A stretch of 64,000 nt of DNA from Skeletonema tropicum (lineage: Eukaryota > Bacillariophyta > Thalassiosirophyceae > Thalassiosirales > Thalassiosiraceae): NCBI GenBank assembly GCA_037178625.1, contig CM074131.1, positions 3,162,001 to 3,226,000 of the forward strand. Direction: 5' to 3'. The notes below the pieces were generated by a model, which was not told the origin of the DNA, did not search any database, and was given only the letters and a program-made list of their open reading frames with translations. This document shows, one piece after another, positions 1 through 11,497 of this stretch; the stretch's first letter is position 1, and each line of letters starts with the position of its first letter. Made by a program: the position numbers and the translations under genes.

Positions 1-40
1 TTTTTTGCATTAGACAAAATCCCTCTATTTATCAAACTAG

Positions 41-1472
41 ATGACAAGCCCCGTTCCACCCGACAGATGCGGCTCCGCCGATTCCGCAAATTCGGATGAT
101 CCATTAGATGGAAAGCCAAGTGAAGATGCAACGCTCACACATGTCGACTCGTGTTCCAGTCTCCCTGAGGCTGGGGATGATCTGGTTCCTTGTGCTCGGC
201 CTCGGCAATATAGTTCTGAACCCAATCATCAATCAGGACGAAATGAAGAATTTGGACAAGATACTCTCATTCAATTGCTTGCGAATGCATCATCGCTGTT
301 AACTGCGCAAGATTTAGCGCTCCCAACAAACGATGCACGAGTGTTTTTACCCACTCCTTTCGCACCTGGGCAGTCCGCACGAACTCTTTTGGAGAGGAAA
401 ATTGAGAGGAAGGAACGGCAAGAGGATGAGGAATGGAATGCGATACAATCAGAAACTACAATGCCTTCTCGAGCTGCAGTGTCGGCGTCTACACAGCTGC
501 ACACTTCCCCGATGCAGCAGCAGCTCCCATTGGGCCGAGGACGACCTCGTCCAGATGGAGTTGGAATACCCGCACGTGACCCTTTTCTTCAACATCAACA
601 TCAACCGCGCCCACAGCCATTACTCCACCGACAACAGCATCTACTTGATCTACAACAGCAGCTGTCAACAGGAGGTCTGCTGAGTCCACCGCAAACCAAC
701 ATCCAAGGAATGTATGCGCCCGCTCCGCCATTGGCATTTCAACAGCCCCGTCTTAACGATTTGCACATGCCTACTCTTATGGGTGTAGGCGTAGGCTTGC
801 CACAATTGGATGTCTTTGGTGGAAACGCTACCAACGCAATGAGGAACAATTTAATACCCGGGTTGATTCCCGGCATGTCCAACAGTGCTGCATCTGCCTT
901 TTCTCTTACAGCAAACAATGGCATAGATACAACGGGACTGAACTGGCTCCTACAGCAACAAACATATGAAGAAGAAGAAAGAGCGTCGGTCTTGGCAGCA
1001 GCAGCAGCAAGTCGAAATCACGAAAAATATAAAGCTCCCAAAGATAGAGCACCAACGGAAGTTTCCGCCAAGAGCAAGAGGGCAGAAAGGGGGAATTCAG
1101 ATTCTTCAACTCGCCCTAATAGGTGGACTCAACGATACAATGAACTATTAGAATTCAAAAGGACTGAGGGAGTAAGTTGCATTGATGTTTATCTTCGTTC
1201 TCGCTAGCTAGCTAGCTCCCAGCTACTTCGACAAAGCGCTCACAAGGATTATTTTTCTCTCATTCAAACAACAGCACTGCCGTGTCCCTCATGGATATCC
1301 TCTCAACAAAAAGCTATCTTGGTGGGTAATGAATCAGCGTGCCCAATACGCCCAACGTAAAAACGGCAAGAGTAATTGGCTAAATGAAGAGCGCATAAAA
1401 CTTCTCGATGAAATTGGCTTTGTTTGGAGTCCAAATGCAAAAAAGACGGATTCTTCTTCAGATAAAAAATAA
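41..1472 (+). CDS. Gln-rich protein with helicase-associated (HA) domain, 2 exons
   Basis: Exons are 41-1171 and 1275-1472, with a 103-nt GTAAGT...CAG intron in phase 0. The product is about 442 aa. The first ~300 residues are low complexity and rich in Gln, Pro and Leu, with a short Ala run near residue 325. The C-terminal ~80 residues form one helicase-associated type module. It starts with W-x-x-RYNELLEFKRTEG, crosses the splice junction into HCRVPHGYPLNKKLSWWV, continues NQRAQY, and ends with a LLDEIGFVW helix. HA modules are abundant in diatoms, usually as single or repeated copies outside true helicases, and may bind nucleic acid. No helicase motifs are present, so the function is unknown. 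The start codon is the first ATG of the frame; coding could begin further upstream, off the window. A protein with a similar Gln-rich tail (61230) lies at the other end, but its N-terminal domain is different. Confidence 0.8.
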
Positions 1473-1613
1473 CCGTGGATGGCGACAAACGCATGTTCAT
1501 GTGCATATTGTTATAAGTGTGTTATCAAGATGTATATATTTAAATAATAATAGGTAATCAAGTTTTGTCATTGCTAAGCTCGTCAGTCACCATCTAGCTA
1601 GCCAGCTATTAAT

Positions 1614-2543
1614 TTAGCTGTTATCATCGTAGAGACTAGTTAATACCTCTATAGGCATTTCGTCAGGATATTCACTCCTCACAAACTCTAGACACAAGTT
1701 CAGCCTATCATTCCCAAACAGGTCAAGATATCGATCACAACTTGGTATAGTTCGTTCCACCAACATTCGATACACAAACGTCCCTTTGTTATTATCGTAC
1801 ATGTTGATCATGAGTGAGGAGCGTGGAGAAGCTTGATCAAGCCCATCAAGCCCATCAAATTCAGAGATCGATGCAAGAGATTCGATTATCTCATCCGATA
1901 TTGATACAAGTTCGTTACTGCAAAACCGTTTCCCACTTTTCAAGTCTCCAGTAGATTGTCCTGGTAGTTGGTTATTCTTGGCCAATTCTGTACACCAATA
2001 TCTTCCATCTTCAAGACATTCTTTCAATTGGAAAGTGGCAAGCTTGACTACATTGGAATTTGCTCCCCCACCAACCTTTTTTGTCAATATTGCCTTGGCA
2101 CCCAATCTTGCTTCCAAGTAGGGTTGTCTCCGTTGTGCATCTGGTAATAATTCAATCACATCGGTCGCAGGTAATAGGAGCTTGGTATTTATCGACTTGG
2201 CTACATTCATTGCCCAGTACTTTGTTCGGAGTACTTGTACGAGACATAATTCTAGCTGTCTGCGATCTTGTTGGAAGAATGGTAGTGCGCTTGCTTTCTG
2301 TTGGAATGGAAGTAAAAATGATGAAGAAGTGATTCCACTTGATATTAGAAATTGTCTTCGGTTGCTGCTGTTGCTGCTGTTGTTGCTTGTTTCTCCGCAT
2401 GTGTTATGCAACTGAACATTATGCACAAGTGCTTTCGTACTTCGGTTGCCGAAACTAACAAAAGATGCTGATTGGAATGAATGTGCTACACCCATCCACG
2501 CCAGTAAGAACAACAACAACGGAGAGAATCTTCTATTTGACAT
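1614..2543 (-). CDS. Predicted thylakoid-lumen (bipartite-targeted) protein of unknown function
   Basis: Single exon of 309 aa from the ATG at 2543; the frame opens 14 codons earlier, but the chosen Met directly precedes a classic signal peptide. The N-terminus has a Leu-rich core ending AHS-F, the diatom plastid-precursor signature with an aromatic at the cleavage site. About 50 residues later, RRQFLISSG followed by a hydrophobic stretch ending ASA resembles a Tat-type lumen signal. This two-step leader is like those of photosystem II accessory and lumen proteins. The mature part (~200 aa) is mainly helical by composition, with Cys-containing segments, and I do not recognise its family. It ends 141 bp from the 3' end of the preceding gene (convergent). 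Confidence 0.7.
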   Translation of the reverse strand: MSNRRFSPLLLFLLAWMGVAHSFQSASFVSFGNRSTKALVHNVQLHNTCGETSNNSSNSSNRRQFLISSGITSSSFLLPFQQKASALPFFQQDRRQLELCLVQVLRTKYWAMNVAKSINTKLLLPATDVIELLPDAQRRQPYLEARLGAKAILTKKVGGGANSNVVKLATFQLKECLEDGRYWCTELAKNNQLPGQSTGDLKSGKRFCSNELVSISDEIIESLASISEFDGLDGLDQASPRSSLMINMYDNNKGTFVYRMLVERTIPSCDRYLDLFGNDRLNLCLEFVRSEYPDEMPIEVLTSLYDDNS

Positions 2544-3012
2544 ATTACTGCAGCTTGTGTGATTGTAGAATAGCTTCAGCTCCATCCTCCATCGTAATAG
2601 CTTTCTGCTTGTGCTGGGATCATAATATCATACCATTATTTTGTTGGGCAAAGGTTAGTTGTTCGTCGGCTATGCGTCATCAATATCTGAGAATCTTGCC
2701 AGCTAGGTACTTATAATAATTGAGGTATGTAGGCGTACGTAGGAATTAACCCTTAAAAGCGCACAAACACGAGCTGTTACACGACTGCGAAACGGAGCTG
2801 TCACGAGTGCAAGCAAGATCAAATCAAACCAAGAAACAACAAGAAAGTGGAATTCCAAAGCCAATAAAAGACCTGAATTACACAAGTGTGAACCGTGCTC
2901 CCAAAAACGCCAGAGCTCTGAATTCACTGTCTGTGGAAGCAAGAGGAGGAAGACTTATAAAATTCATAATAATTATTACTTTACAACGAGATAGAACAAC
3001 ACAAACAAAAAT
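2544..3012. other. Intergenic region with shared promoter space and a TACGTAGGAATT motif
   Basis: Divergent interval between the lumen-protein gene and the copine gene. It holds one copy (2736-2747) of the TACGTAGGAATT word that recurs in many gaps of this window. A purine- and A-rich stretch runs up to the copine ATG. No conserved ORF or RNA gene is visible. Confidence 0.4.
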
Positions 3013-5188
3013 ATGACAGTAGAAAAGATTCAACTAACCCTCCAAGCCACGGGCCTAAAAAACGTCGCCGGCCTCGGCAAGGGAACATCCGACCCCTTTG
3101 CCATCGTAACCCTCCTAGCCACCGGACCCGGTGAAAAGCCAAGAGTGCTGGGTAAAACGGAAGTTATCAAGAATTCGCTCTCTCCGAAATGGACGACATC
3201 GTTTTTATTCGATTATAGCTTAGGGAAGGAGACACATATTAATGTGTCGGTTGTGGATGAGGTTCGGAAGCAGAGTGATAAGCCTATGGGGTGTAAGTGT
3301 TTTTTACGTTGCATGGACAAGTATATTATGTCCTTGATTGTTATTTTTGCCTTTACTCATTACCTATATATTATTTCTCACGCTCATTTAACTATACTAT
3401 ACAGCCGCTGTATTCGAAATTGGAGATATCCTAGGCAGTCGAGGAAGTACGAAAGCCAAAAAACTGAAAAAGGGTGGCGTACTCTACGCTCGTATATCCA
3501 AAGCTCCACCCAGATCGGCCGGAAAGTTGGCCCTACGTTTGCAGGGGATCAAACTCAAAAATGTCGATGGATTATTCAGTAGATCAGATCCCTTCTTTGA
3601 GATCCGTCGTACCTACGAGGGAGCTGGTGGAGGATCTTGGACTCCCATCTATCGAGGAAAGCATATCAAGAACAATTTGAATCCAAAGTGGGAACCTGCC
3701 TCTATTGATGTCAATGCATTGTGTGATGGTGATTTGAATCGGAGAATTCAGGTGGCAGTGTTTGATCATGAAAAGAATGGGAAGCATAACCCTATGGGTG
3801 CTTTTGATACTACGGTAAATGAATTGGTCAAAAGTGTTGGTGGAAAATTTGAACTGAAGAAGGGTTCAAAAACGTATGGAACAGTAAATGTGGATGAATG
3901 TAAGATTGTTGGGGCTGAGACTTCATCGGTAATGCAACAACCTCCATCTGCTCCTGCCGCGGCTACTGCAGCAACTGCGCCGATGGCCACTTCATATGAA
4001 CCTCAAATAATGCCCGTGCCTGTACCAGTGGCAGATTTCGGAAATATGAACTTGGGTGGACAACCATTGCCCGTTCCTGTACCACCACCAAAGAAACCAA
4101 CATTTGTCGATTACATTTCAGGAAACTGCGATTTGAACATGTGTGTCGCAATTGACTTTACTGGATCAAATGGTGATCCAAGAAGACCAGGTACGCTGCA
4201 TCATTTCAGCCCTCATGGACAAATGAATGGATATGAAAAGGCAATCTCGGCTGTTGGGAGCATCGTTGCAAAATACGATACTGATCAGCAGTTTCCAGTG
4301 TTTGGATTTGGTGCCAAGTACGATGGTGTCGTTAGGCATTGTTTTCAAGTGGGCAATAGTAAAGAAGTGCATGGTATCAAAGGCATTCTGGATGCATACA
4401 AAGGAGTCTTCAGGACACCGCTCATTATGAGTGGTCCGACGGTGTTCACTGAAGTGATTCAGCTCGCTGCAACTCAGGCTAAACAACGTCATCAAATCAA
4501 TCCATTGTCGTATTCAATTCTCTTACTCCTCACCGACGGGGCGGTGACTGATGTTGAGGCGACAAAACAAGTATTGGCATCCGTAGCTGACGCACCACTC
4601 TCTATCGTCATTGTCGGTATTGGAAATGCTGACTTTAGCGCGATGCAATTCCTTGATGACTTTGAAAGGAGGTCTGGAGTCAATCGGGATATTGTACAGT
4701 TTGTCCAGTTTAATGCGCATGAACACAACAAAACATCGTTGACGCGGGCAACTTTGGAAGAGATACCAGACCAACTTGTCCAATTCTTTTATTCTCGTGG
4801 GATCATGCCGCAAGCAGACGAAAACTTTAGCGCTTCGAAAATCGTCATTGACGATTACAATGAAGAGGCAGATATTGACTTATCAATGGACTATGGAAGT
4901 GACGGAGAGATAGCCTTGAATGGTGACGTTGGTTGCTACATTGATAATTCGTACGAAGCTGGGCTCGAAGACCTTCATGTGATACCACCTCCTTCAGCTC
5001 CCTCAGGGTCCGCTCCGGTTGTGGCAGCTTCCGTTCCCACGCAACCATTCACTTTTCAAGTGCAAGTACCTCCAAATGTTGCGAGTGGCCAGCAAATTCA
5101 GGTAGCGCATCCACAGACTGGACAACCTTTAATTGTAGCTGTCCCCGCTGGAGTACCGCCAGGAGGAATATTCACCGTGTCTGCATAA
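3013..5188 (+). CDS. Copine (two C2 domains plus copine vWA domain)
   Basis: Exons 3013-3292 and 3405-5188 (intron of 112 nt, GTAAGT/ACAG, phase 1) give 687 aa. Copines are Ca2+-dependent phospholipid-binding proteins that move to membranes and carry signalling partners. C2A spans about residues 5-130, with the GKGTSDPFA Ca2+ loop; the splice restores the family string PMG-S-AVFEIGDILG. C2B spans about 150-280 and includes FSRSDPFFEI and NNLNPKWEP. The copine/vWA domain spans about 330-600, with FVDYISGNCDLN, the metal-site motif DFTGSNGDP, and LLTDGAVTD. A Pro/Ala linker separates C2B from vWA. The last ~45 residues are a VPPNVASGQQIQV / VPAGVPPGG module seen at the ends of many algal proteins. 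The architecture is full length and all key acidic residues of the loops appear present. Convergent with the methyltransferase gene, 112 bp apart. Confidence 0.92.
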
Positions 5189-5300
5189 CATGTATAGAGA
5201 GGAGCAGTGCTCTAGATCTAGATCAATGGGTTGCATTTATAATCATTATTTACGTTCTTTATCTGTATTGTATCATTCTTATTTCCCGGGCATCAAACTA

Positions 5301-7627
5301 TCACGGCGCTCCATGAACTCGAATCACACTTCGTGATATAGCAGTTGCTAAGCAAATTGGCACTGCATTGCCTACTTGAGAGTATTGCGAAGAAAGAGAG
5401 CCAAAGAATCTGTAATCAGAGGGAAAGGATTGGAGAGCTGCAGCCTCTCTGAAAGTACGAGATGTGAGTGGGCATTGGTTAGAGAAGAAGATATTCGAGA
5501 GGTGTTGTGTTGTACTAACCTGACAGATATGTATCGATTTCCTTTGTAATGAACATGAGGTCTAGACCGTGCCAGTAAAGTCCTCGAAGGTTCGTCTGCT
5601 CTCAGCTCGTAGTCTTCCTTATTCGGTGCAACACGTGGAGCAACGTGGTTCCAGATCATTGTATCGGCGGAATATGATACAACAGCCCCGGAAACAGTGG
5701 GTTCATTTTCAAACATCTGAAGAGCATCCTTGCTAGTTTTGATTGGGAGAAGGCTCCGACCGAGGCCATGTGTAGGCAGCGGTGAGGGAGGTAGCAAGCA
5801 ATCGTGTCGTGAAGCAATAATGAACAAGCGCTTTCGATGCTGAGGGTCTCCGTATGAACTCGCATTATATACTTGGACTCTAACTTGATACTGCATTGAT
5901 AATAGGCTAGCAACAACAGACTTCAGATATCCTTTGAAGTCAGGAATCAATAGACCCGCAACGTTCTCAAAAGTCATCGTCTTCGGCCGGAAGTGCTGAA
6001 TTGCCTTGACGAATAGAAGTGTTTGCTGAATTTTCAGAGCAGAATTAGTATTGAATCGCTGATAGAACACAGTGTCCCAACAATAAATCAGATAGGCTTA
6101 CCTTGTTATTCGTCATGTCGTCTTTTCCGCCATTTCTGTTAGCTCTTGAGAATCCTTTACAAGGTGGAGAAGCATGAAGATGATCAACTTCGCCGGGCTG
6201 AGGGTAGCCTGGGTATTGTTGGATGCACTTCTTCAAGAATGAAGAGACTTTTTCAGTGTAAATGGCAGTGTTCATGTTAGAACTCCGTTTATTCGCTGCA
6301 AGCGTAGCTGCAGCAACTTCATCCGAGTCGACCAACCATTTTACGTCGAACCCAGCCTTTTCCATCCCTAGCGACATTCCACCAACGCCAGCAAACAACT
6401 CCAAGACAGTAGGGTTACCTGTAGGGTGGTAATGTACCTTTGCACTTTCATTGTAATAACAAAAGCTACGTTGGTCATCTGATTCTTCATACTTTATCGG
6501 AAATTTCTTCATTTTAAGTGTAGAAGGTGCGTATCTTTTCAACAATGATAAATCCAATATCACTTCATCTGACAGCTGAATGAACATTTCCTCCTTTCCA
6601 TTGGGACAAGCAAAGCATGCTTCCATTTTTATAAATTTGAGACTAGTCAAAGAGAAGATGAGAGTGAGAAAGGTTCCGCAACCACATTTCTGCAATGAGA
6701 CAAGAGTATCACTTACCACTTCGCCTTCCTGTCCCGGGGTAAGATTGTAGATATTGTGTAAAACGCATTCCCGTCTAGAGAAATGAAGGACTGGCCAACT
6801 CTAAAAGTCATTCTGTTCAACTCCAGTTCAACTGTCCCCGGTTTGTCATAATCACTTTTGCCAAGATGAGCAACCTCATTGTATTTTTGTACATCTATCT
6901 CCTCGGTAGCATCATAATAATCATCCTTCACATCATCTAACATGATTCCTGCTGCTTCTTCCTCCTCTGCAACATCATCATCTTCCTCCTCAAAGAGATC
7001 GCCATCGAGATCCAGGTCGACTTCATATTCTTCACTCTCGATTTCTTCAATCATTACATCACTATTTCTAACTGGATCGCCATCCATAGGAAAGAGACGG
7101 AATGCTACAGCCAAAGAGTGTGGATCTAAATTCTCTGCTATTTGCCAAGTGTCCTCCCAGTAAGATCCTTCGCCCGTATATTCAGGAGGATTCTTCCACT
7201 TTACCAGATACTCTACAACATTGCGCCCTCCAGCTGCCGAATCGCCTCCATAGTTCTTCGTGCGTCTTTCGAGTATGCGTTCTACCTCATAGTAATCATT
7301 CTTGCTGTATGTTACAGAAGTGTCGCGGTTTGGTAGTCTTGGTTCAACAGGTGAAGATGAACCATTGGTTTTTGTAGCAGTATTGCAACTCTGGCCATCA
7401 CTACGACCTGCCCGAACATCCAGGACGCGACGAGATGTCTTGTTGTCAGCATCGGCATCGGCAGCTCCAGATGCAGCAGTTTCGCTTGCTCGAGCATTCT
7501 GATTTTGGATACGTGAAGAGATTCTGCGCTGCTTGGCAGGGCGCTGCAGCTCGGGCGTTACAGAGTGAGCAGCAGTTGTTTCTCCTGTGAGGTCAATGAC
7601 CGGCGGCGACTGCTTAGCACCTGACAT
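5301..7627 (-). CDS. Chromodomain DNA (cytosine-5) methyltransferase, 4 exons
   Basis: Exons (minus strand) are 7627-6717, 6642-6102, 6025-5520 and 5448-5301. Introns of 74, 76 and 71 nt all have GT-AG ends and keep frame; the product is 701 aa. Residues ~110-185 form a chromodomain (YYEVERILERR, EYLVKWK, SYWEDTW), followed by an acidic linker. A BAH-like segment follows (FRVGQSFISLDG, YYNESAKVHYHP). The methyltransferase domain carries every catalytic motif: I (ELFAGVGGMSLG), IV (SPPCKGFSRANRN, catalytic Cys), VI (FENVAG), VIII (GDPQHRKRLF), IX (SVREAAALQSFP) and X (YSQVGNAVP). Motifs IX and X appear only when the last 71-nt intron is removed; unspliced, the frame runs into an unrelated tail. 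The layout recalls plant chromomethylases and the chromodomain DNMT4/CMT-like class reported from diatoms. A role in maintaining methylation on marked nucleosomes is inferred. Confidence 0.9.
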
Positions 7628-7922
7628 GGTTTGTTGTCATCTGGTATGTTCACACGGTTGGAAAGAAAGGGAGGAGGAGAGAGAAAAAATATTTTCAAAA
7701 GGTACTGATGTCTTGGTAGGAATCAGTACAAAGGTGCATGATGATGAGCTAAAAAGTACAACATTCGTCAAGTGCTAAGTGCAAGTCGCCAAGATTCAAC
7801 CTCGGCCTCGGACTGAAGAGTCAAGCCATGCCTTCCCAGCAACTATGTAAGCGACTAACAAAGAACAACGGTAATTGCATGAATGATTTTATCTGACAGA
7901 ACGTCTGCAGGCTCTACCGGGA

Positions 7923-10900
7923 CTACAACGAATTGTCCTCCCCTCTCATCCATGTAGATGCATCAAAGGATATGAAATTCATTTTCTTCCTTATTGATGC
8001 CCGTGAGGACTTTTGAGTAGCATTAACATTGAAACTAGCCATACCACCACGGTCTCGAGGATCCGCAGCATGAGACATGTGCTGCAGCAAACGATCTCGT
8101 TCAGACGTGAGCTCTTTTGTATTCATCGTGAGATCGAATCCCATAGATGGCATGCGTCGAGAACGGATGATTCTCATTTCTCCGTGTCTCAATACACGGA
8201 CAAGTCCACCAGATTCATTGGCTTGCAACACAGCAGCACTGACAAAATGTTGATTCATTTCATCTGGTGCCGTTTCGCCCTCCTGAAGCAATCGAGTTAA
8301 AATGTTTTCGTCACCAGGCAGAGGTGCTAGCTCGTCTTCTACCTCGTAAATTTGGCACCAACTCGGCAGGTTCTTCAAGAACTTGAAAGTTAGAATCACC
8401 GTCAATACTGTCCCACAAATTAAGTTTAGGCGCCAGTATTGGTAGAGAAATGACTGCACAATATAAGATCATGTCGAAGGGATGAGTTTACATTTCATAC
8501 ACAATCCACTTCCGAGAGAGTAGTGTCCAACTTTAACACGATGCACTTACCTTGAATAAAGTATTTGGAGGAGACAGAGAAAACTAATTCAGACTGCCTC
8601 TATACACTTGAACAGCATTTGTGTGAGAAACTAGTGGTGCACAAAAGCCAACGTGAGCTGGGCTGAACTCCTTTGATTGGATCGATGCCCAACGCGTTTT
8701 GAGGCAATACAGTGCTGATGCCATAGATATCATGCAACAGGCAAAGAGAAGGTGAATCAAAGGCATCAAATACTTCCGATGAATTTGGAGGAATTGCTCT
8801 TTATTCTCTGGATTTGATATCGACATTTCTTCTGCATCACTACCAGGTTGACCAAAAAGAGATAGAGCATACAGAGCTACAGCAGGTCCACTGAGTTGAA
8901 GCCAACATACGATAGCAGAGATCTTCTCGTTAGTGTGGAGACGGTAGAGTGCCACAAAGTAGAACATGAAAAAGGCCACCAGCGAAAAAACGGATAGGAT
9001 ATAACCACCCATTGTCCAATACAAAAATATCTTGACTGCTGCAATGCCAATGCCTGTCGTGTTGGGGAACCAACTTGGCTCGGGCAAAGTTTCGAACACG
9101 ACCGAAATGTAAATGAACCTGTAGAGGTCATAAGCACGACACGCAGATTGAGTGTGAGAAAATATCCAAATAGACAAGACTGAATGGCTGCAAGACATAC
9201 AGCACACGTACCAAATGGCAACTACTGTTTGTGCAGCAGATGACAGAAACGTTATCGCCTGCCCAAAGAATCCGAAATTTCCTGCGAAGCACTTATCCAG
9301 CGCCATGCACAATAGACCTAATGGGGCTGCAGTTGTTGGATTTGCAAGTTCATCTTTCACCACTGGAAATGCTATCAACATCTTCCCAACGAGACAACTC
9401 GCAAATACAAATGAAATTGAACTGCATAGATAATGAAAGTTCACACTAAATCGGTAGCCAGTGCTTGAGGTATCACAAGCAAAACAACCCAAGAATTCTG
9501 GATAGATGCAACTTTCATTGTGGTAGTCAGTTGGGACGCAAGCGTTGGAGGTTTCTTCGTACCACTTGAACCAGTTGCCACCCAATGAAGTCCATGAGAG
9601 AGCCAAAGCACCTATCAATGATGGCATATTTGAGATAAGCAGTTCAAGCATCACAAATATTGAGTACATTTTCTTCCACACGATTTCAAAAGGCAGTCTC
9701 CGAGGCATTTCTTGACGATGATCTCTACCTCTATCGTAGTTTTGATCTTTGTTGTTAAATCGAACAGTTTTCGTCGAAGAGTAATCGGAGTAGTTGTCTT
9801 TCAGCAATTTTTTACATTCGTCGCGAACGCCACTTTCAATGTCTCTATATTCATGGCGACCTGTTTCGACGTCTTCTACACTTTTCCGTGCACTACTGGT
9901 ATCCCAAAATTTTTGTCTTGTGGAAATTCTTACTGCATTCATAGCACCTTTCAACTTTCTTCTCGCATTGAAGCTTTTAATCTCTCTCAAAGTATTTTCC
10001 AAATCGCTACTTCTCAAGTTTGATTCTGCAGTGTTGATCCAATCACTCTGTAGTGCCTCCTCTGCTGATATACGCGCCTTTGGATCGACTTGCATCATAC
10101 TCAGTATCAAATCTTTTGCATTCGCACTAACGCCACTCCAGTCATGTTCTTCAAACTCAAATCCCCAATTCATGATCTTGCGTTTCATTTCCGTAGTATT
10201 ATTATCATCAAATGGTGAATGACCAATGAGTAACATAAACAAGGTTACGCCTGAGCTCCAGATATCGACTTTTGGTCCGTAAGAAACATCACATTTCTGC
10301 CCATAAACGCCTCGGACTAGCTCTGGGGGGCAAAACGCAGGAGTCCCACACAAGGTCTTCATTGAATTATCCGGATCATTGAGTGAAAATCGTCGAGCAA
10401 GGCCAAAGTCTGCCAATTTGAGAGAAGTATCACACTCTTCATACATCAAGAGCAGGTTATCTGGTTTTATATCTCTGTGTGCGATTCCTCTCTCGTGCAA
10501 ATATTTGATACTTTGCAACATCCTAACAGCCAAATCACGAGTATTCTTTTCTGTGTAGACCTTTCTTTTGGCAAGTCTGTCAAAGACATCTCCACCCCGA
10601 GCAAGCTCCATCACAAGATGATACTTCGTTGGGGAGTGGTAAAAGTCAACGAGGTTGATGATTCCGTTGTCATGGACGTTGTCGTAGACATCAGATTCAT
10701 CGTGCCCATTTTCACTTGAGTCTTGTGCGGTTTGATTGAGACTTTTAGGGCTGAGTGAAAGAAGTATGTCTACTTCCATCAGTTGCTTCTTATCATCGCC
10801 ACTGCTCAAGTTGCAGATGGAAAAGATGTTGTAGAATGTGAGGTTGAGAAACACAAAATGATAATATAAAACATTGCACATTAGCAGCAGAGAATGTGCG

Positions 10901-11303
10901 TTGCTCACCTCCGTTCCACAACTTTAACTGCATATTTCTCCCCTGTCGAGTTGTGTATGCCAGTATAGACAGTACCAAAAAATCCCGACATGAGTTTCAT
11001 TTTGAGTGTGTAAGATTTTTCAAATGATGTGCATGAGTTATCTAACAAGAGCAGCTTGGTGAGACGCTGCTTGATATCATCATCATTGTCTGTATTCTTC
11101 TCTCTTGTAGTTATTTGTTTGGATGGATTTTCTAGACTCGAACTTTTCACTGGAAGCTCCCCCACAGCAAACCCGGGAGCCATCTCAACTGCAGTTGGGC
11201 TCCCCTTGTCAGCATCTTGCTTCGGAGGAACTGGTAGCGGTGGCGGAGGCTCTATCGGAGCAGGAGGCACATGCTCACGCGATGCCATTCGTTGAGAGCC
11301 CAT
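7923..11303 (-). CDS. CaMK-like Ser/Thr kinase fused to SLAC1/TDT-like membrane domain
   Basis: Best model (minus strand): exons 11303-10909, 10801-8653, 8583-8551 and 8453-7923, about 1,035 aa. Introns 10908-10802 and 8550-8454 have good consensus. Intron 8652-8584 (69 nt, GTTGGC...ATTAG) is inferred because it removes an in-frame TAG and keeps phase. Residues ~1-80 are Pro-rich. The kinase domain (~95-386) has a degenerate Gly loop (SGFFGTVYTG), AVK lysine, HRDIKPDN near 240, DFG near 263 and a GTPAFCPPE activation segment, so catalysis looks intact. SFNARRKLKGA near 406-417 matches the autoinhibitory/calmodulin-binding segment of CaMKII. From ~504 onward come 8-10 membrane helices with SLAC1/TDT-type landmarks: VVKDELANPTTAAPLG, PEPSWFPNTTGIG, ALYRLHTNEK, QLSGPAVALYALSLFGQ. 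A last helix and a cytosolic tail lie in exon 4. The channel assignment rests on pattern similarity only. Confidence 0.72.
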
Positions 11304-11497
11304 GTTTGAATGAGCTTTGCCTGGTGTGCTTGAACACTGCCCGCCGCGAGGCCGATATAACAGTTGATATCTTGTATATTTTCTACACTTGTGAAGGGAA
11401 AGTGTGAAGCTTGATTAACTTTGTATTTGTTTAATGGTCGGAGTGTATTTTTGTCGAGTATTGGGCCATTGTACAAATGTACGTCATGTGGAGCTGA

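Noticed and set aside
5372..5520. Direct readthrough C-terminus of the methyltransferase
   Set aside because: It lacks motifs IX and X; splicing 5519-5449 restores both exactly.
9712..10222. Plus-strand ORFs of 103 and 142 aa opposite the kinase
   Set aside because: They are antisense shadows of the kinase and linker coding sequence.
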